Positions 8,958-18,700 of a stretch of DNA of 64,000 bases are shown here, piece after piece. Numbering within the stretch: position 1 is the first letter of the stretch; each line of letters starts with the position of its first letter. Both the position numbers and the translations under genes were made by a program. A model generated the notes under the pieces. It made no database searches. It was not told where the DNA came from and was given only the letters and a program-made list of their open reading frames with translations. This DNA is from Methylicorpusculum oleiharenae (GTDB taxonomy: Bacteria > Pseudomonadota > Gammaproteobacteria > Methylococcales > Methylomonadaceae): NCBI RefSeq assembly GCF_009828925.2, contig NZ_WUTY02000001.1, positions 806,001 through 870,000 of the forward strand. The letters run 5' to 3'.

Positions 8958-9381
8958 AAACAGCCGTTTTCATATCCGAAAATCGAATATTCATGAGATA
9001 TAAACCAGTCGCCTCATCGACCGGATTAACGTAATGATTATTCGGACATTAGTCTTTTCAAAAAGTTCTTGACTAATTTACTCCTGGAATTAAAAAAGAC
9101 ATCTGCCGGACGAGATGCACACGTTTTGTCCAGGATTTTTTAACGTCACGAATCGCTGATTAACGCAATGCAAAGAAGGGTTTCTTACTGAGGTCAAGGC
9201 GAGATCCGGGAGTCGCATTGTTTCCTGAATTTAGTCTCACGGCAGGATCAGATGACGTACACTGTCGCTTTCCGGACAACCCGGAGATCAATCGAACGGT
9301 TTGCCCTTGACCGGCTTGGCAGGCAGCGGCCAAAATAAAAGGCACTGTTCGCGTTCCCGTGAAGGTCTGGGCGGCATATGG

Positions 9382-9455
9382 GTAGGATGGATAAGCGACA
9401 GCGCGTCCACCTTTAACGGCTTTGGCGGATGCGGCTATCGCCTTATCTGCCCTAC
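9382..9455. repeat. imperfect palindromic repeat (REPIN-like)
   Basis: Left arm gtaggatggataagcgac and right arm ctatcgccttatctgccctac are inverted relatives separated by a short spacer. The gtagg(g)tggataagcg family of palindromes is widespread in proteobacterial intergenic DNA. It could fold into a long hairpin in RNA. Confidence 0.55.
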
Positions 9456-9583
9456 AACGGTCTTTCATTTGCAGAGTTGTAGCCAAGACTTCATGAGCGT
9501 TAGTAGTTGAAAGGACATCAACGCCATCCATGGCTTCTGGGCCCCGGCAACAAAGGGCCGACGCCAACTTTTAATGTGAACAG

Positions 9584-9618
9584 TGCCAAATAAAAGCCTT
9601 ACAGGCTTTTTTTTGGCA
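9584..9618 (+). terminator. long-stem intrinsic terminator-like hairpin upstream of mgtE
   Basis: The arms tgccaaataaaagcc and ggcttttttttggca pair over 15 positions with one mismatch around a ttaca loop, and the right arm includes an eight-base T-run. On the plus strand the inner part acts as a rho-independent terminator. It lies 45 bases before the mgtE start and over 600 bases after the previous plus-strand gene, so it may regulate mgtE or end a small RNA. Confidence 0.6.
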
Positions 9619-9662
9619 TGTTAATTCCGAACAACATTAGACAACCTCAATGGAGAAACAGC

Positions 9663-11003
9663 ATGAATGAAGAAATGAGTCATCTGGTCGAACGCCTCAA
9701 TATCGCCGAGAAAGATGATCAAAAAGCTGTTTTTGAAGAGGCTATAGAAGAACTGGAAAGCACCGAACTGGCTTTGCTGCTGGAGTCATTGCCCTTGCAG
9801 GAACGCTTGCAGCGCTGGGAACAGGTGCCGCAGGAAGACCGGGTCGATGTACTGGTGGCCATGCGTTCGCAACCACGCGCAACCATCATTGAAAGCCTGG
9901 AAGAAACCGAGTTACAAGCGCTGTTAAGCGGCCTTCATGCTGAAGATTTGATCGAGCTGGCTGAATCGCTGCCGGAATACGTCGTGGACAACGCTTTGAG
10001 CGGTATGGATGCCGACCAGCGTAAGCATTACCAATTATCTTCGCAGTATGACGAAGACCAGATAGGCCGTTACGTGGATCATGAATTGATCATTCTGCCG
10101 CGCTCGGCCCGAGTCAGGGATGCGTTAAGGCGAATTCAGAATGAATTACCGGATTATACCGACTGTATTTATCTGATTCAGCGCAACGGCAGCTATGTCG
10201 GCACCGTTCCCTTGCATAAAATTTACTTGGCGCCTCCTCAAGCGACTCTGGTCAGCCTATCTATAAAAGACCCGGTCACGTTGTCTGCTGAAAGCTATCT
10301 CAGCGATGCCACGGAAAAAATGGAGCATTCCGGCTTGAGCGCATTACCGGTGGTCGATAGCAATAACCTGCTTTTAGGCCGCTTGACGTTAAGACTGGCG
10401 CTGGAAATCACCCGCGAAGAATATGAAAGCCAATTGATGGCTACCGCCGGTTTAAATGAAGATGAAGATTTATTTGCCCCTGTTTTCCGCAGCTCAAAAC
10501 GCCGGGCAACCTGGCTGGGCATCAACCTGCTGACCGCTTTCCTGGCATCCTGGACTATCGGTCTTTACGAGGGCACCTTGCAGGAAGTCGTGGCCCTAGC
10601 CGTGCTGATGCCCATCGTCGCTTCTATGGGCGGCATTGCCGGCAGCCAAACCTTGACGCTGATCATCAGGGGTATCGCGCTGGGTCAAATAGCCAAAGGC
10701 AACATGATACCGCTGCTGATCAAGGAAGTGCGGGTTGGCGCGGTCAATGGTGTGCTCTGGGCATTGGTTATCGGCATCATCGCCGCGATCTGGTTTAGCA
10801 GTTTTGGTATCGGCTTTGTGATCGCTACGGCCATCGTCATCAATATCATCGCCGCTGCTTTCTCGGGCGTTATCATTCCGATCGTGCTGGATAAATTCGA
10901 GATTGATCCGGCACTATCCGGGTCGGTGATCCTGACAACAGTGACCGATGTGGTCGGCTTTGTCGCATTTTTAGCGTTAGGTTCGGCTTTTTTAATCAAT
11001 TGA
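9663..11003 (+). CDS. mgtE: MgtE-family magnesium transporter
   Basis: A 446-residue Mg2+ channel/transporter of the inner membrane. It has an N-terminal superhelical MgtE_N domain (about 1-120), paired CBS domains (about 120-255, with the PVTLSAESYLSDATEKM segment) that sense Mg2+, and five C-terminal membrane helices. The pore-region motif reads MGGIAGSQ where most relatives have MGGNAGSQ, and the conserved aspartate of the last helix is present in TDVVGF. The ATG at 9663 has TGGAG 9-10 bases upstream; an upstream in-frame start at 9618 falls inside the hairpin and is unlikely. The threonine aldolase gene follows 22 bases downstream. Confidence 0.93.
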   Translation: MNEEMSHLVERLNIAEKDDQKAVFEEAIEELESTELALLLESLPLQERLQRWEQVPQEDRVDVLVAMRSQPRATIIESLEETELQALLSGLHAEDLIELAESLPEYVVDNALSGMDADQRKHYQLSSQYDEDQIGRYVDHELIILPRSARVRDALRRIQNELPDYTDCIYLIQRNGSYVGTVPLHKIYLAPPQATLVSLSIKDPVTLSAESYLSDATEKMEHSGLSALPVVDSNNLLLGRLTLRLALEITREEYESQLMATAGLNEDEDLFAPVFRSSKRRATWLGINLLTAFLASWTIGLYEGTLQEVVALAVLMPIVASMGGIAGSQTLTLIIRGIALGQIAKGNMIPLLIKEVRVGAVNGVLWALVIGIIAAIWFSSFGIGFVIATAIVINIIAAAFSGVIIPIVLDKFEIDPALSGSVILTTVTDVVGFVAFLALGSAFLIN

Positions 11004-11025
11004 TCCGGCAAACAGAGGTACCAGA

Positions 11026-12075
11026 ATGTTTTTCGCATCCGATAACTGGGCGGGCGTCCATCCCGCCATCGCGAGACGACTGTCTGAAGAATCCAGCGGT
11101 TTCTCGGCGGCTTATGGCGCCAGCGAACTGGATAAGCGGGTAGAACAGCGCTTCAATATGTTGTTTGAGCGCGAAGTTGCGATTTTTTTTGTCGGTACCG
11201 GTACCGCTGCAAATGCTCTGGCACTGGCCGCCGTCAATCGCCCGGGCGGCGTTTCGTTCTGTCACCGTGAAGCGCACATGATTGAAGATGAATGTGGCGC
11301 GCCTGAATTTTTTACGCACGGCGCCCGGCTCGCTCCGGTTGATGGTGAAAACGGCAAAATAGATCCCGGCAATCTGAAAGCCGAAATCGCCCGCTTTCCG
11401 CCAAATTTTATCCATGCCGGTCAACCCATGGCGGTATCGATCACCCAGGCGACTGAAATCGGCACGCTGTACATGCCGCATGAAATCAAGGCAATTGCGG
11501 CGATCGCCAAAGCCAAACAGCTCCCCTTGCACATGGACGGGGCTCGTTTTGCCAACGCACTGACGGCGTTAAACCTGACTCCGGCTGAAATGACCTGGCA
11601 ATGCGGCGTCGACATCGTTTCTTTTGGCGCTACAAAAAACGGTTGCTGGTGCGCTGAAGCGCTGGTTTTTATGGAACCCGGCATGGCTAGGGATTTGCCG
11701 TTCATTCGCAAACGGGCAGCACAACTTTTTTCCAAAACACGCTTTATTGCCAGCCAGTTTGACGCTTATCTCGACGACGATCTCTGGCTAAAATCTGCCC
11801 GGCACGCGAATGCGATGGCTGATTATTTACAAAAAGGCATAGAACAAGGGCAAAACGCAAGGCTGGGCTGGCGCACTCAGACAAATGAAGTCTTTTGTAT
11901 CATGAGTAAAGATTTTGCCGCTTACCTTAAACAACAAGGTGCATTATTTCATGAATGGAACCCGCCCAGAGCCAAAACCGGTTTGTTGGCAGAAAATGAA
12001 GTATTGACCCGCCTGGTCACCAGTTTTGCAACAGAAAAAGCGCATGTGGATAGATTCATTGAATTGCTGGGGTAA
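11026..12075 (+). CDS. ltaE: low-specificity L-threonine aldolase
   Basis: A PLP-dependent fold-type I enzyme of the beta-eliminating lyase/threonine aldolase family that cleaves threonine or allo-threonine to glycine and acetaldehyde. The 349 residues include the N-terminal SDNWAGVHPAI, the cofactor region GTGTAAN, the HMDGARFANA motif (aspartate 171 for the pyridine nitrogen) and the Schiff-base lysine K204 in SFGATKNG. Length is normal. The ATG has AGAGGT upstream. It follows mgtE closely and may share its transcript. Confidence 0.9.
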   Translation: MFFASDNWAGVHPAIARRLSEESSGFSAAYGASELDKRVEQRFNMLFEREVAIFFVGTGTAANALALAAVNRPGGVSFCHREAHMIEDECGAPEFFTHGARLAPVDGENGKIDPGNLKAEIARFPPNFIHAGQPMAVSITQATEIGTLYMPHEIKAIAAIAKAKQLPLHMDGARFANALTALNLTPAEMTWQCGVDIVSFGATKNGCWCAEALVFMEPGMARDLPFIRKRAAQLFSKTRFIASQFDAYLDDDLWLKSARHANAMADYLQKGIEQGQNARLGWRTQTNEVFCIMSKDFAAYLKQQGALFHEWNPPRAKTGLLAENEVLTRLVTSFATEKAHVDRFIELLG

Positions 12076-12081
12076 AAGAAG

Positions 12082-12114
12082 ACCTGATTAGCAAGTTGTT
12101 TCAGCTAAATCCAT
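12082..12114 (-). repeat. 33-bp dispersed repeat, copy 2
   Basis: Reverse complement of 1337-1369 with one mismatch. It sits in the 57-base gap between two convergent genes (threonine aldolase and thiopurine methyltransferase). Confidence 0.7.
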
Positions 12115-12132
12115 AAGCCCCTCAAACGGTCA

Positions 12133-12792
12133 TCAGGATAATTTTGTCAGCCGGTAAACCCGCTCGATCATCCGGGTTAAGCCTCGCTCCCTGAACCGGG
12201 GATTTTCATCGAGCACATCGCGCTCTGCCAGCGAGCTGATTCTATAATTCTCGCCATACAAGGCGTTGACCTCATGATCATTGACCGAAAAAGGCGGTCC
12301 ATCCATTTCTGCCGGCGGATAATCAATGGCGATCAAAAGCATGTCCGTACCATAAGGCAACAAAGAACTGAGATGAGCGGCATAGCGGCGGCGAAGTTCC
12401 GGAGGCAGGGCAATTAACGCGGCCCTGTCAAATACCGCGGTGACGCCTTCAACAACCGCATTCGTTGTCGCAAAAAAATCACCGCAAATCAGCCGCAAGG
12501 TTCCAGCCGACCAATGATCAAGACCTTCCATTTGAACATGGGCCGCATCCATCCGGTTTTCGGCAAAAAATTCCTGTACTGCAATGGGGCTGATTTCCAC
12601 CCCCACGACATCATGACCTTGTCCTGCCAACCACAGCATGTCCTGTGTTTTACCACACAGGGGTACTAAAACACGCCCCTGATTTCCCAAATCAAGCCGG
12701 GGCCAAAAATCCATCAAGGACTGATTGACCGCTTCCTGGTGAAAGCCAATGTCCTTGTTTTGCCATTTGTTTAACCAAAAATCTAATTGCAC
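12133..12792 (-). CDS. tpm: thiopurine S-methyltransferase
   Basis: A SAM-dependent methyltransferase of the bacterial TPMT family, often involved in tellurite/selenium or thiol methylation. The family N-terminus DFWLNKWQNKDIGFHQ and SAM motif VLVPLCGKTQDMLWLA with VVGVEISP are present. I choose the GTG at 12792, which has AGGA seven bases upstream and gives 219 residues, the family length. A TTG 33 bases upstream would add an unusual extension. The gene is convergent with the threonine aldolase gene. Confidence 0.92.
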   Translation of the reverse strand: MQLDFWLNKWQNKDIGFHQEAVNQSLMDFWPRLDLGNQGRVLVPLCGKTQDMLWLAGQGHDVVGVEISPIAVQEFFAENRMDAAHVQMEGLDHWSAGTLRLICGDFFATTNAVVEGVTAVFDRAALIALPPELRRRYAAHLSSLLPYGTDMLLIAIDYPPAEMDGPPFSVNDHEVNALYGENYRISSLAERDVLDENPRFRERGLTRMIERVYRLTKLS

Positions 12793-12939
12793 TTTTTTGT
12801 CCTGATTTAAAAAGAATAACGTCAAGGCGATTGACCGTTTACCACTTCATAAATTCAATGCAGCTCAAACACCTTGGAGTAGGTGAAAAACCAGCAGACA
12901 TGGCAGTCATAAAGCTATAACATTTTTTTCATCATCCGT

Positions 12940-12970
12940 TGTCATAATTCTGTCATATTTTTGTCATAAT
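12940..12970 (+). promoter_or_regulatory. Pho box (three TGTCATAWT repeats)
   Basis: TGTCATAAT at 12940, TGTCATATT at 12951 and TGTCATAAT at 12962 are direct repeats with an exact 11-base period. This is the hallmark of PhoB binding sites (consensus CTGTCATAWAWCTGTCAY). It lies just upstream of a phosphate-porin-type gene starting at 13002, so induction under phosphate limitation is expected. Confidence 0.85.
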
Positions 12971-13001
12971 TGGCGTTTTTGTTAGCTGACAAAACTTCAT
13001 C

Positions 13002-14468
13002 ATGAACACCCCATTAAATTTGAGGCCGCTTTCCAACGCCGGTAAATGCGCTTTGCTAGGCCTGTCGCTAAACGGAACGGCATTTTCGGCAGAACCACAA
13101 AATCCCGAACAGTATAAAGAAGAGTTGTTGGCTATTGAAAAACGTCTCGATGCCAAATTAAAGCTGTTGGATGAAAAGCTGAACCGATTGGAAGTTTTGG
13201 AAAACAAATCGTCCGTCGTTACCGCAGAGCCAGCCATCGCAATACCGGCTCCCGTTGCAGCAAAACCGCCCGTTCCAACGCAGACGGTGGAAACCAGGGT
13301 AGCTGACAAAGTGCCGTCAAAAAAACAGGATGGTTTTCCGGTCAGTGCCAGTTACGGCAAGAACGGCTTTGAAGTCAAAACCGACGACGGCAAATTCGCC
13401 CTGGCCATCCAAAATCGCATACAAGTCCGGTATGCCAACCCTTTTGACAGTGACCCCCGATCAATCAGCCAACTCGAACGCGATCAAAGTTCATTCATGA
13501 TACGCAGGGCCCGGACCAAGCTTAAAGGCCATGCTTATTGGCCCTGGCTAAAATACTATTTGCAGTATGACTGGTCTCAACCGGTGTTGCGCGATTTAAA
13601 TCTGAGTTTGGACAAGTTCAATTGGGCCAAATTATGGGTAGGCCGAGGCAAGGTAGTCTATAACGACGAACGCGTTACATCCTCGGGCAACCAGCAGTTT
13701 GTCAATCGCTCAATCGTCAACGATATTTTTACCGTGGACCGGCAACAAGGCGTTCAAGTCCTGGGCAATCTTTTTCCCGGCACCTGGTATGACATGAGCT
13801 ATGCAGCCGGCGTCTTTTCAGGTTTAGGAGTGGGCGAACGCAATAATGACGATGACAATATGATGTATGCAGGCCGCTTGCAATGGAACGCCTTGGGCGG
13901 GGAAATGCCCTTCTCCCAATCCGATATCGAATTCCATCAAAAACCGGCGCTCAACTTTGCTTTCGCCGCAGCGACCAACCAAAGCAAGTGTACTGCGTTT
14001 GAAACCGACAGCGACAGCTGCAGGAATTTGCGGGGATTTGATGAGGGGGAAGATGGACAATACAAAATCAATCAGATGATGGAGGAAGTCCGTTTCAAAT
14101 GGCAAGGCTTATCGATACAGCACGAAATGCACTGGAAAGAAATCGAAGACACGCTTAAAGCAGGATCTGATTCATCAAGAGAAACCAATCTAAGAGGTGG
14201 CTTAATACAAGCGGGTTACTTCCCTCACTACTTATTTGCGATCGTACCTAAAAATCTGGAATTTGCCGGCCGCTATGCGTTTGTTGATCCGGACACCGGT
14301 GTCGACAACGATCTGCAACAGGAAGTCAGCGGTGTCATGACGTATTTCTTCAGTGGCCATTCCAATAAAGTGAATTTCCAGGTCAGTCATTTAATCATCG
14401 AAGATCCTATTTTATCCATGAGTCAATCAGAACAGCGGTTTTGGCTGCAATGGGATCTTTCATTTTAA
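13002..14468 (+). CDS. phosphate-selective porin, OprO/OprP family
   Basis: A 488-residue outer-membrane protein. After a signal-like N-terminus ending near FSAEP comes a coiled coil (about 35-65), a P/A-rich linker, then a beta-barrel domain starting near GFEVKTDDGKFALAIQNRIQVRYA, characteristic of the porin O/P family (PF07396). The last residue is phenylalanine (WLQWDLSF), as usual for outer-membrane barrels. Three perfect Pho-box repeats precede the gene, supporting a role in phosphate or polyphosphate uptake. Substrate specificity cannot be read from the sequence. It is monocistronic. Confidence 0.88.
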   Translation: MNTPLNLRPLSNAGKCALLGLSLNGTAFSAEPQNPEQYKEELLAIEKRLDAKLKLLDEKLNRLEVLENKSSVVTAEPAIAIPAPVAAKPPVPTQTVETRVADKVPSKKQDGFPVSASYGKNGFEVKTDDGKFALAIQNRIQVRYANPFDSDPRSISQLERDQSSFMIRRARTKLKGHAYWPWLKYYLQYDWSQPVLRDLNLSLDKFNWAKLWVGRGKVVYNDERVTSSGNQQFVNRSIVNDIFTVDRQQGVQVLGNLFPGTWYDMSYAAGVFSGLGVGERNNDDDNMMYAGRLQWNALGGEMPFSQSDIEFHQKPALNFAFAAATNQSKCTAFETDSDSCRNLRGFDEGEDGQYKINQMMEEVRFKWQGLSIQHEMHWKEIEDTLKAGSDSSRETNLRGGLIQAGYFPHYLFAIVPKNLEFAGRYAFVDPDTGVDNDLQQEVSGVMTYFFSGHSNKVNFQVSHLIIEDPILSMSQSEQRFWLQWDLSF

Positions 14469-14512
14469 CTGTGTGTGAGAATGGTCAGGTAGGATTTATA
14501 TCATGCTCATTG

Positions 14513-15196
14513 TTAAAACTTATGCTTCAAAATGTGCCCTTTTTTGTCAAAAATAATCCCATACGAAACGTTCAGAGCGGTTCGTTCTTCAATAAAGGAA
14601 AGCGCTGATGCTCCACCGGGTGTATGCAGCCAAATAAAAGCACTGAAATTCAGTAAAACCGTCACCCAAAACACAGCTCTAAAAGATTGTTTTTTAGACT
14701 TGTGTCGTAATGTTTTTTGGGCAATCATTCCACCAGGCCAACCACCTGCTAATGAAAACAAATGCAGAGTGCTTTCCTTCGTTCTCCAATCTCCATTTCG
14801 AGCCGCTGATTTATCAACTTTATACAAGATAAAAGTCAATAAACTAATAACCAAATAAAATGGCAAGACTAAAAAGGGAACCTTGTTTGTTAGTGCTGAT
14901 ATGCCAACAATCGCAACAAATAATACTGGGATAAAAATAGCGACATAGGCCCTATCAGTTTTTTTGTTATTCGTTAGAAGTTCACCGACTCTTGTCACTC
15001 TTTCAGCACAAGGTCTGCCACTTTTATCAGCTGATATGGAATAGGTAACGGCCTGATTTATCGCAGGCATTTTTTTCCGGTTATTAAAAGCTTTGAAATG
15101 GACAAAGATTTGTTTCCCACCCTCATTTGGTTCAAGGAATCCAAAACCTTTGTCATCATTCCAGGATATTATTTTTCCCTTGATTCTTGTATCCAT
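14513..15196 (-). CDS. cold-shock domain fused to DUF1294 membrane domain
   Basis: A 227-residue protein. Residues 1-70 form a cold-shock OB-fold with both RNP motifs (KGFGFLE and IFVHFKAF). The rest is a DUF1294 membrane domain with about four hydrophobic helices and the family sequence FSLAGGWPGGMIAQKTLRHK. This fusion is common in proteobacteria; its function is unknown, perhaps tethering nucleic acid at the membrane. The ATG at 15196 has only a weak TGGAA upstream. It is convergent with the porin gene, 44 bases away. Confidence 0.88.
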   Translation of the reverse strand: MDTRIKGKIISWNDDKGFGFLEPNEGGKQIFVHFKAFNNRKKMPAINQAVTYSISADKSGRPCAERVTRVGELLTNNKKTDRAYVAIFIPVLFVAIVGISALTNKVPFLVLPFYLVISLLTFILYKVDKSAARNGDWRTKESTLHLFSLAGGWPGGMIAQKTLRHKSKKQSFRAVFWVTVLLNFSAFIWLHTPGGASALSFIEERTALNVSYGIIFDKKGHILKHKF

Positions 15197-15325
15197 ATTT
15201 TCCAGCGCTTACGAGTGGTTATAGTGTTTACAAATATCTTCCCGATTTTTGGCTCCAAAATCAACAAAGCCTTTATTTAGGCGGCGTTCGCAAGCCCATC
15301 AATGCGGTTCGTGCCTCACCGCATT
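15197..15325. other. short gap, nothing recognised
   Basis: About 130 bases between the cold-shock/DUF1294 gene and the histidine kinase relic. I see no gene or clear signal. Confidence 0.4.
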
Positions 15326-15666
15326 CTACTGGATTAACAAACGCCTTCCGCCCACCCGTTTGGTTTTGGGAAAAAAAAGACCGACACGCACGCGTGAGCC
15401 TTCTCCAGGTTTGCTGCTGATTTTTAAATGCCCGCCTAAGCGGTTGCAGAGCCGGTTGACTATCGTCAAGTCTAAGCTGTGGCCCCGGTAAAACGGTTCG
15501 AAGACTTGTTGCAGCTGACCTTGTTCCATTCCGATTCCGGTATCGGAGACGGTGACGCGGTTTTCGTCGGCGATGCTGCTGTGCCTTCTCGGGTATAGCT
15601 GAACGAATTTCGCAGCAGATTGGTAAACTGAATGTGCGGGGCTTTTTCCGAAGCGACAGAGGACAA
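15326..15666 (-). pseudogene. frameshifted C-terminal relic of a sensor histidine kinase
   Basis: The minus strand carries HATPase_c pieces in two frames. The N-box-like TNLLRNSFSYTREG is in the frame of 15472-15666. The G1 box VSDTGIGM, F box FEPFYRG and the C-terminal GGHLKISSKPGEGSRVRV are in the frame of 15326-15679. A frameshift near 15590 separates them. The G2 box, normally GxGLGL, reads GHSLDL. No phosphoacceptor domain or upstream part remains, so this is a non-functional remnant. Confidence 0.8.
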
Positions 15667-15685
15667 CAGGATGATGCAAAAAAGC

Positions 15686-15748
15686 AGTTCGTGGTGAGTT
15701 TATCGAACCATGAACCGCATGCCCTTCTACAGGCTCAGGGCGAACGGA
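15686..15748. repeat. extragenic palindromic repeat
   Basis: Two linked imperfect palindromes: gttcgtggtgagtttatcga with accatgaac, then gcccttctacaggctcaggg followed by cgaac. This composite is a widely seen proteobacterial intergenic repeat; a diverged relative lies at 2279-2318. Confidence 0.55.
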
Positions 15749-15787
15749 TCATGATTGATTACCCGGCAAAACAAGCATGACTGAGCA

Positions 15788-18700
15788 CTAAGAACCTGCT
15801 TGTCTGGCCAATATCAGCGCAATTTCTTCAGCGGGTGCAGGTTTGGAGATCAAATAACCTTGTCCGTAATCGCAACCGGCCTCGAGTAATAATTGAAATT
15901 GCTGTTCGGTTTCGATGCCTTCGGCTATCACTTTGAGCCCCAATTTATGGGCCAACACTATTATCGCTTCACACAAAGCCCTGTCACCCTCATCAGTGGC
16001 CATATTCCGGGTAAACATTTGGTCAATCTTGAGATAATCAATATCGAATTTTTTCAGGTACGAAAGCGCTGAATAACCGGTGCCAAAATCATCCAAAGCC
16101 ACCTGAATGCCCGCATCTCGGTAGGCAAGCAAATGCTCGCGAATACTGTTGCTGGCATCCAGAAGCAAGCCCTCAGTAATTTCAATCACAATGCTTTCAC
16201 CGGATAGGCCCAGTTCATTGAGGTAAACAAACCAGTCGTCTGAGGATTGATTACGTTTGCCAAACTGTACCGGCGATTTATTGACCCCTATTTTAAAATG
16301 AGGAAAATACTGATTTCTCCACTCCCCTGCCTGTTTGGCTGCAACACGAAAAACCCAATCACCAATGTCGTTGATCATTCCGGTTTCTTCCGCTAACGGG
16401 ATAAATTCAGTCGGACTCACCATGCCGCGTTCCGGATGTTGCCAGCGAATCAAGGCTTCTGCCTTGTGAATCTTGCCGCTGCTCATTTCAACAATCGGCT
16501 GATAGAACAATAAGAACTCGTCATTTGCCAAGGCATGCCGCAAATCATTGGTCAGCCGCATCCGGTTCTGCGCGAAGTGTTCCATATCTGAGGTAAAGTA
16601 ATTGTAACGGTTGCGGCCTTGTTGTTTGGCGCTGTACATGGCCTGATCGGCATTTTTTATCAATTGTTCGGATTCGGTTGCATCCTGCGGGTAAAAAGTA
16701 ATGCCAATACTGACCGAGATATAGACCCGTTCATCACCCAGACTAAAAGGCTCGGAGAGTTTTTGTAAAATGGCCTGGGCAACCCGGTCGGCACTGAACT
16801 CTGAATCGAGAGCGCTGAGAATGATGGTAAATTCATCACCTCCCAACCGCGCAACGGTATCGGCTTGCCTTACACAACCAAGCAATCGGTTGGCAGCCTC
16901 CTGTAACAAAATATCACCCATACCGTGTCCCAAGGTATCGTTGATCTCCTTGAAATGATCCAGGTCTAACAGGATAACCCCCAGGCAACCTCCCCCACGT
17001 TGGGCTTTTTTAATTTCCTGATCCAGCCGGTCCTGAAACATGCGCCGGTTAGCCAAGTCGGTTAAAGGATCGTAATTGGCCTGCCGCCAAATAGTTTGCT
17101 CGACCTTTTTTTGCTCGGTGATTTCAGAGAACATCGCCACCCTTCTCTCGACCGCGCCATTACTCCCGTAGATACTATTGATAACGAGCCACTCGTGATA
17201 AATTTCTCCATTTTTGCGCTGGTTCCAAATTTCGCCCTGCCAGTGCCCGGTCAATGTCAAGGAATGCCACATCGCCTGGTAAAAATCTGAATCGTGGCGG
17301 CCTGACTTCAGCAAATCCGTTGATTTACCTAATACCTCCTGCTCACTGTAGCCGGTTAAACGGGTAAAGGCTTCGTTAGCCGCTATAATTTTATTTTTGG
17401 CGTCGGCTACGATCACTGCTTCGCCGATCGCCTTATACACCATGGCCATAAGCTGCATTTCGTGTTCAATATGCTTGCGTTCGCTGATGTCCAGAATCGA
17501 AACAATCAGCGACCTCTGATTATCCAATTCTATAGGCGTCAGACTGATCTCCACCGGAAACTCCGAACCATCTTTGCGCAAGGCATTTAAAGTACGGTTC
17601 ACACTCATCGGCCGGGCTTTGTTTTCACCCATAAACTGTGCTCGCTTATGGTCATGTCCATGACGGGCGCCCATAGGTACCAGTTCATCAACGCTCCGGC
17701 CGATCAAATCGCCCGGAGAATAGGCAAAAATTCTGGATGCGGGGTCATTGGCAAGCCGGATCATACCGTTTTCAGTCACCAGCAAGATGGCTTCAGGAGA
17801 GCCATCGAGAATTTTTGACAATTGTGCCCATTGCAATTGCTTGCGGCCGGTTATATCGGTTTGAGTGCCTATCATGCGCAAGGCTTTACCGGCAGGGTCA
17901 CGACTGACGACCAGTCCGCGTGTCAAAATCCAGCGGTATTCACCATCGACGTGTCTGGCGCGATGTTCGTTGCTGAAGCGCTTGCTTTGCTGGTTGAGAT
18001 GGGCGTTTAAATCTGCATTCATCCGTTCAAGATCTTCCGGATGAATAGTGGCTTCCCAGTTGCGGTAGTAATCTGCTTTATCCAGCTCTGAAAAGCCAAG
18101 AATTTCGATACAGCGTGGCGACAAAAAGACTTTTCCGGTTGATAATTCCCAATCCCAGACCCCGTCACCGCCGCTTTCCAGGGCAAATTTCCAGCGTAAT
18201 TCGCTCTCCAATAACAACTGTTCATATTGCTTGCGATCGGTAATATCAGCCAATATGCCGCAAACAGCATTTATGTTTCCATGCGCATCGCTTAATGGGA
18301 ATTTATGAGATAGATAGGTATGGATGCTTCCGTCCGGATGCGGCATTTTTTCCTCATATAGTTGTGGCTGTCCACTGAGCACAACCTGTCTATCGTTTTC
18401 CCGCAGGGCATCGGCCTGTTCAACAGAAAACACGTCGAAATCGGATTTGCCTTTGATGGCCTCGTTGTTTACGGCAAACAGATTCTCGTAACACCGGTTA
18501 ATAAATAAATAGTTACCGTCCAGATCTTTGCTATAGATAACAGCCGGTGAATTTTCTACAATGCTTTGAAACCATGTTTCACTTGTCATAAGCGACTGAT
18601 CTGCCGCGATACGCTGAGAAACATTACTGACCCGTTCAATCACGCCGTCAATCTGCCCAGTATCATCAAACAACGGAGCCTGAAGCACTATCACTCGATG

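Larger units (their letters stand above)
8958..9662. other. long intergenic region with repeats and a hairpin
   Basis: About 700 bases between the B12-type regulator and mgtE. Reading frames here (for example 9160-9567 on the minus strand) show no domain, no ribosome-binding site and atypical composition. The region holds a palindromic repeat at 9382-9455 and a terminator-like hairpin at 9584-9618. The rest looks like decayed extragenic sequence. Confidence 0.5.

Noticed and set aside
9160-9567. 135-codon frame on the minus strand upstream of mgtE
   Set aside because: No domain, no ribosome-binding site, and it runs across a palindromic repeat; composition is that of non-coding repeat DNA.
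10996-11532. 178-codon minus-strand frame within the threonine aldolase gene
   Set aside because: Antisense shadow of a gene with clear catalytic motifs.
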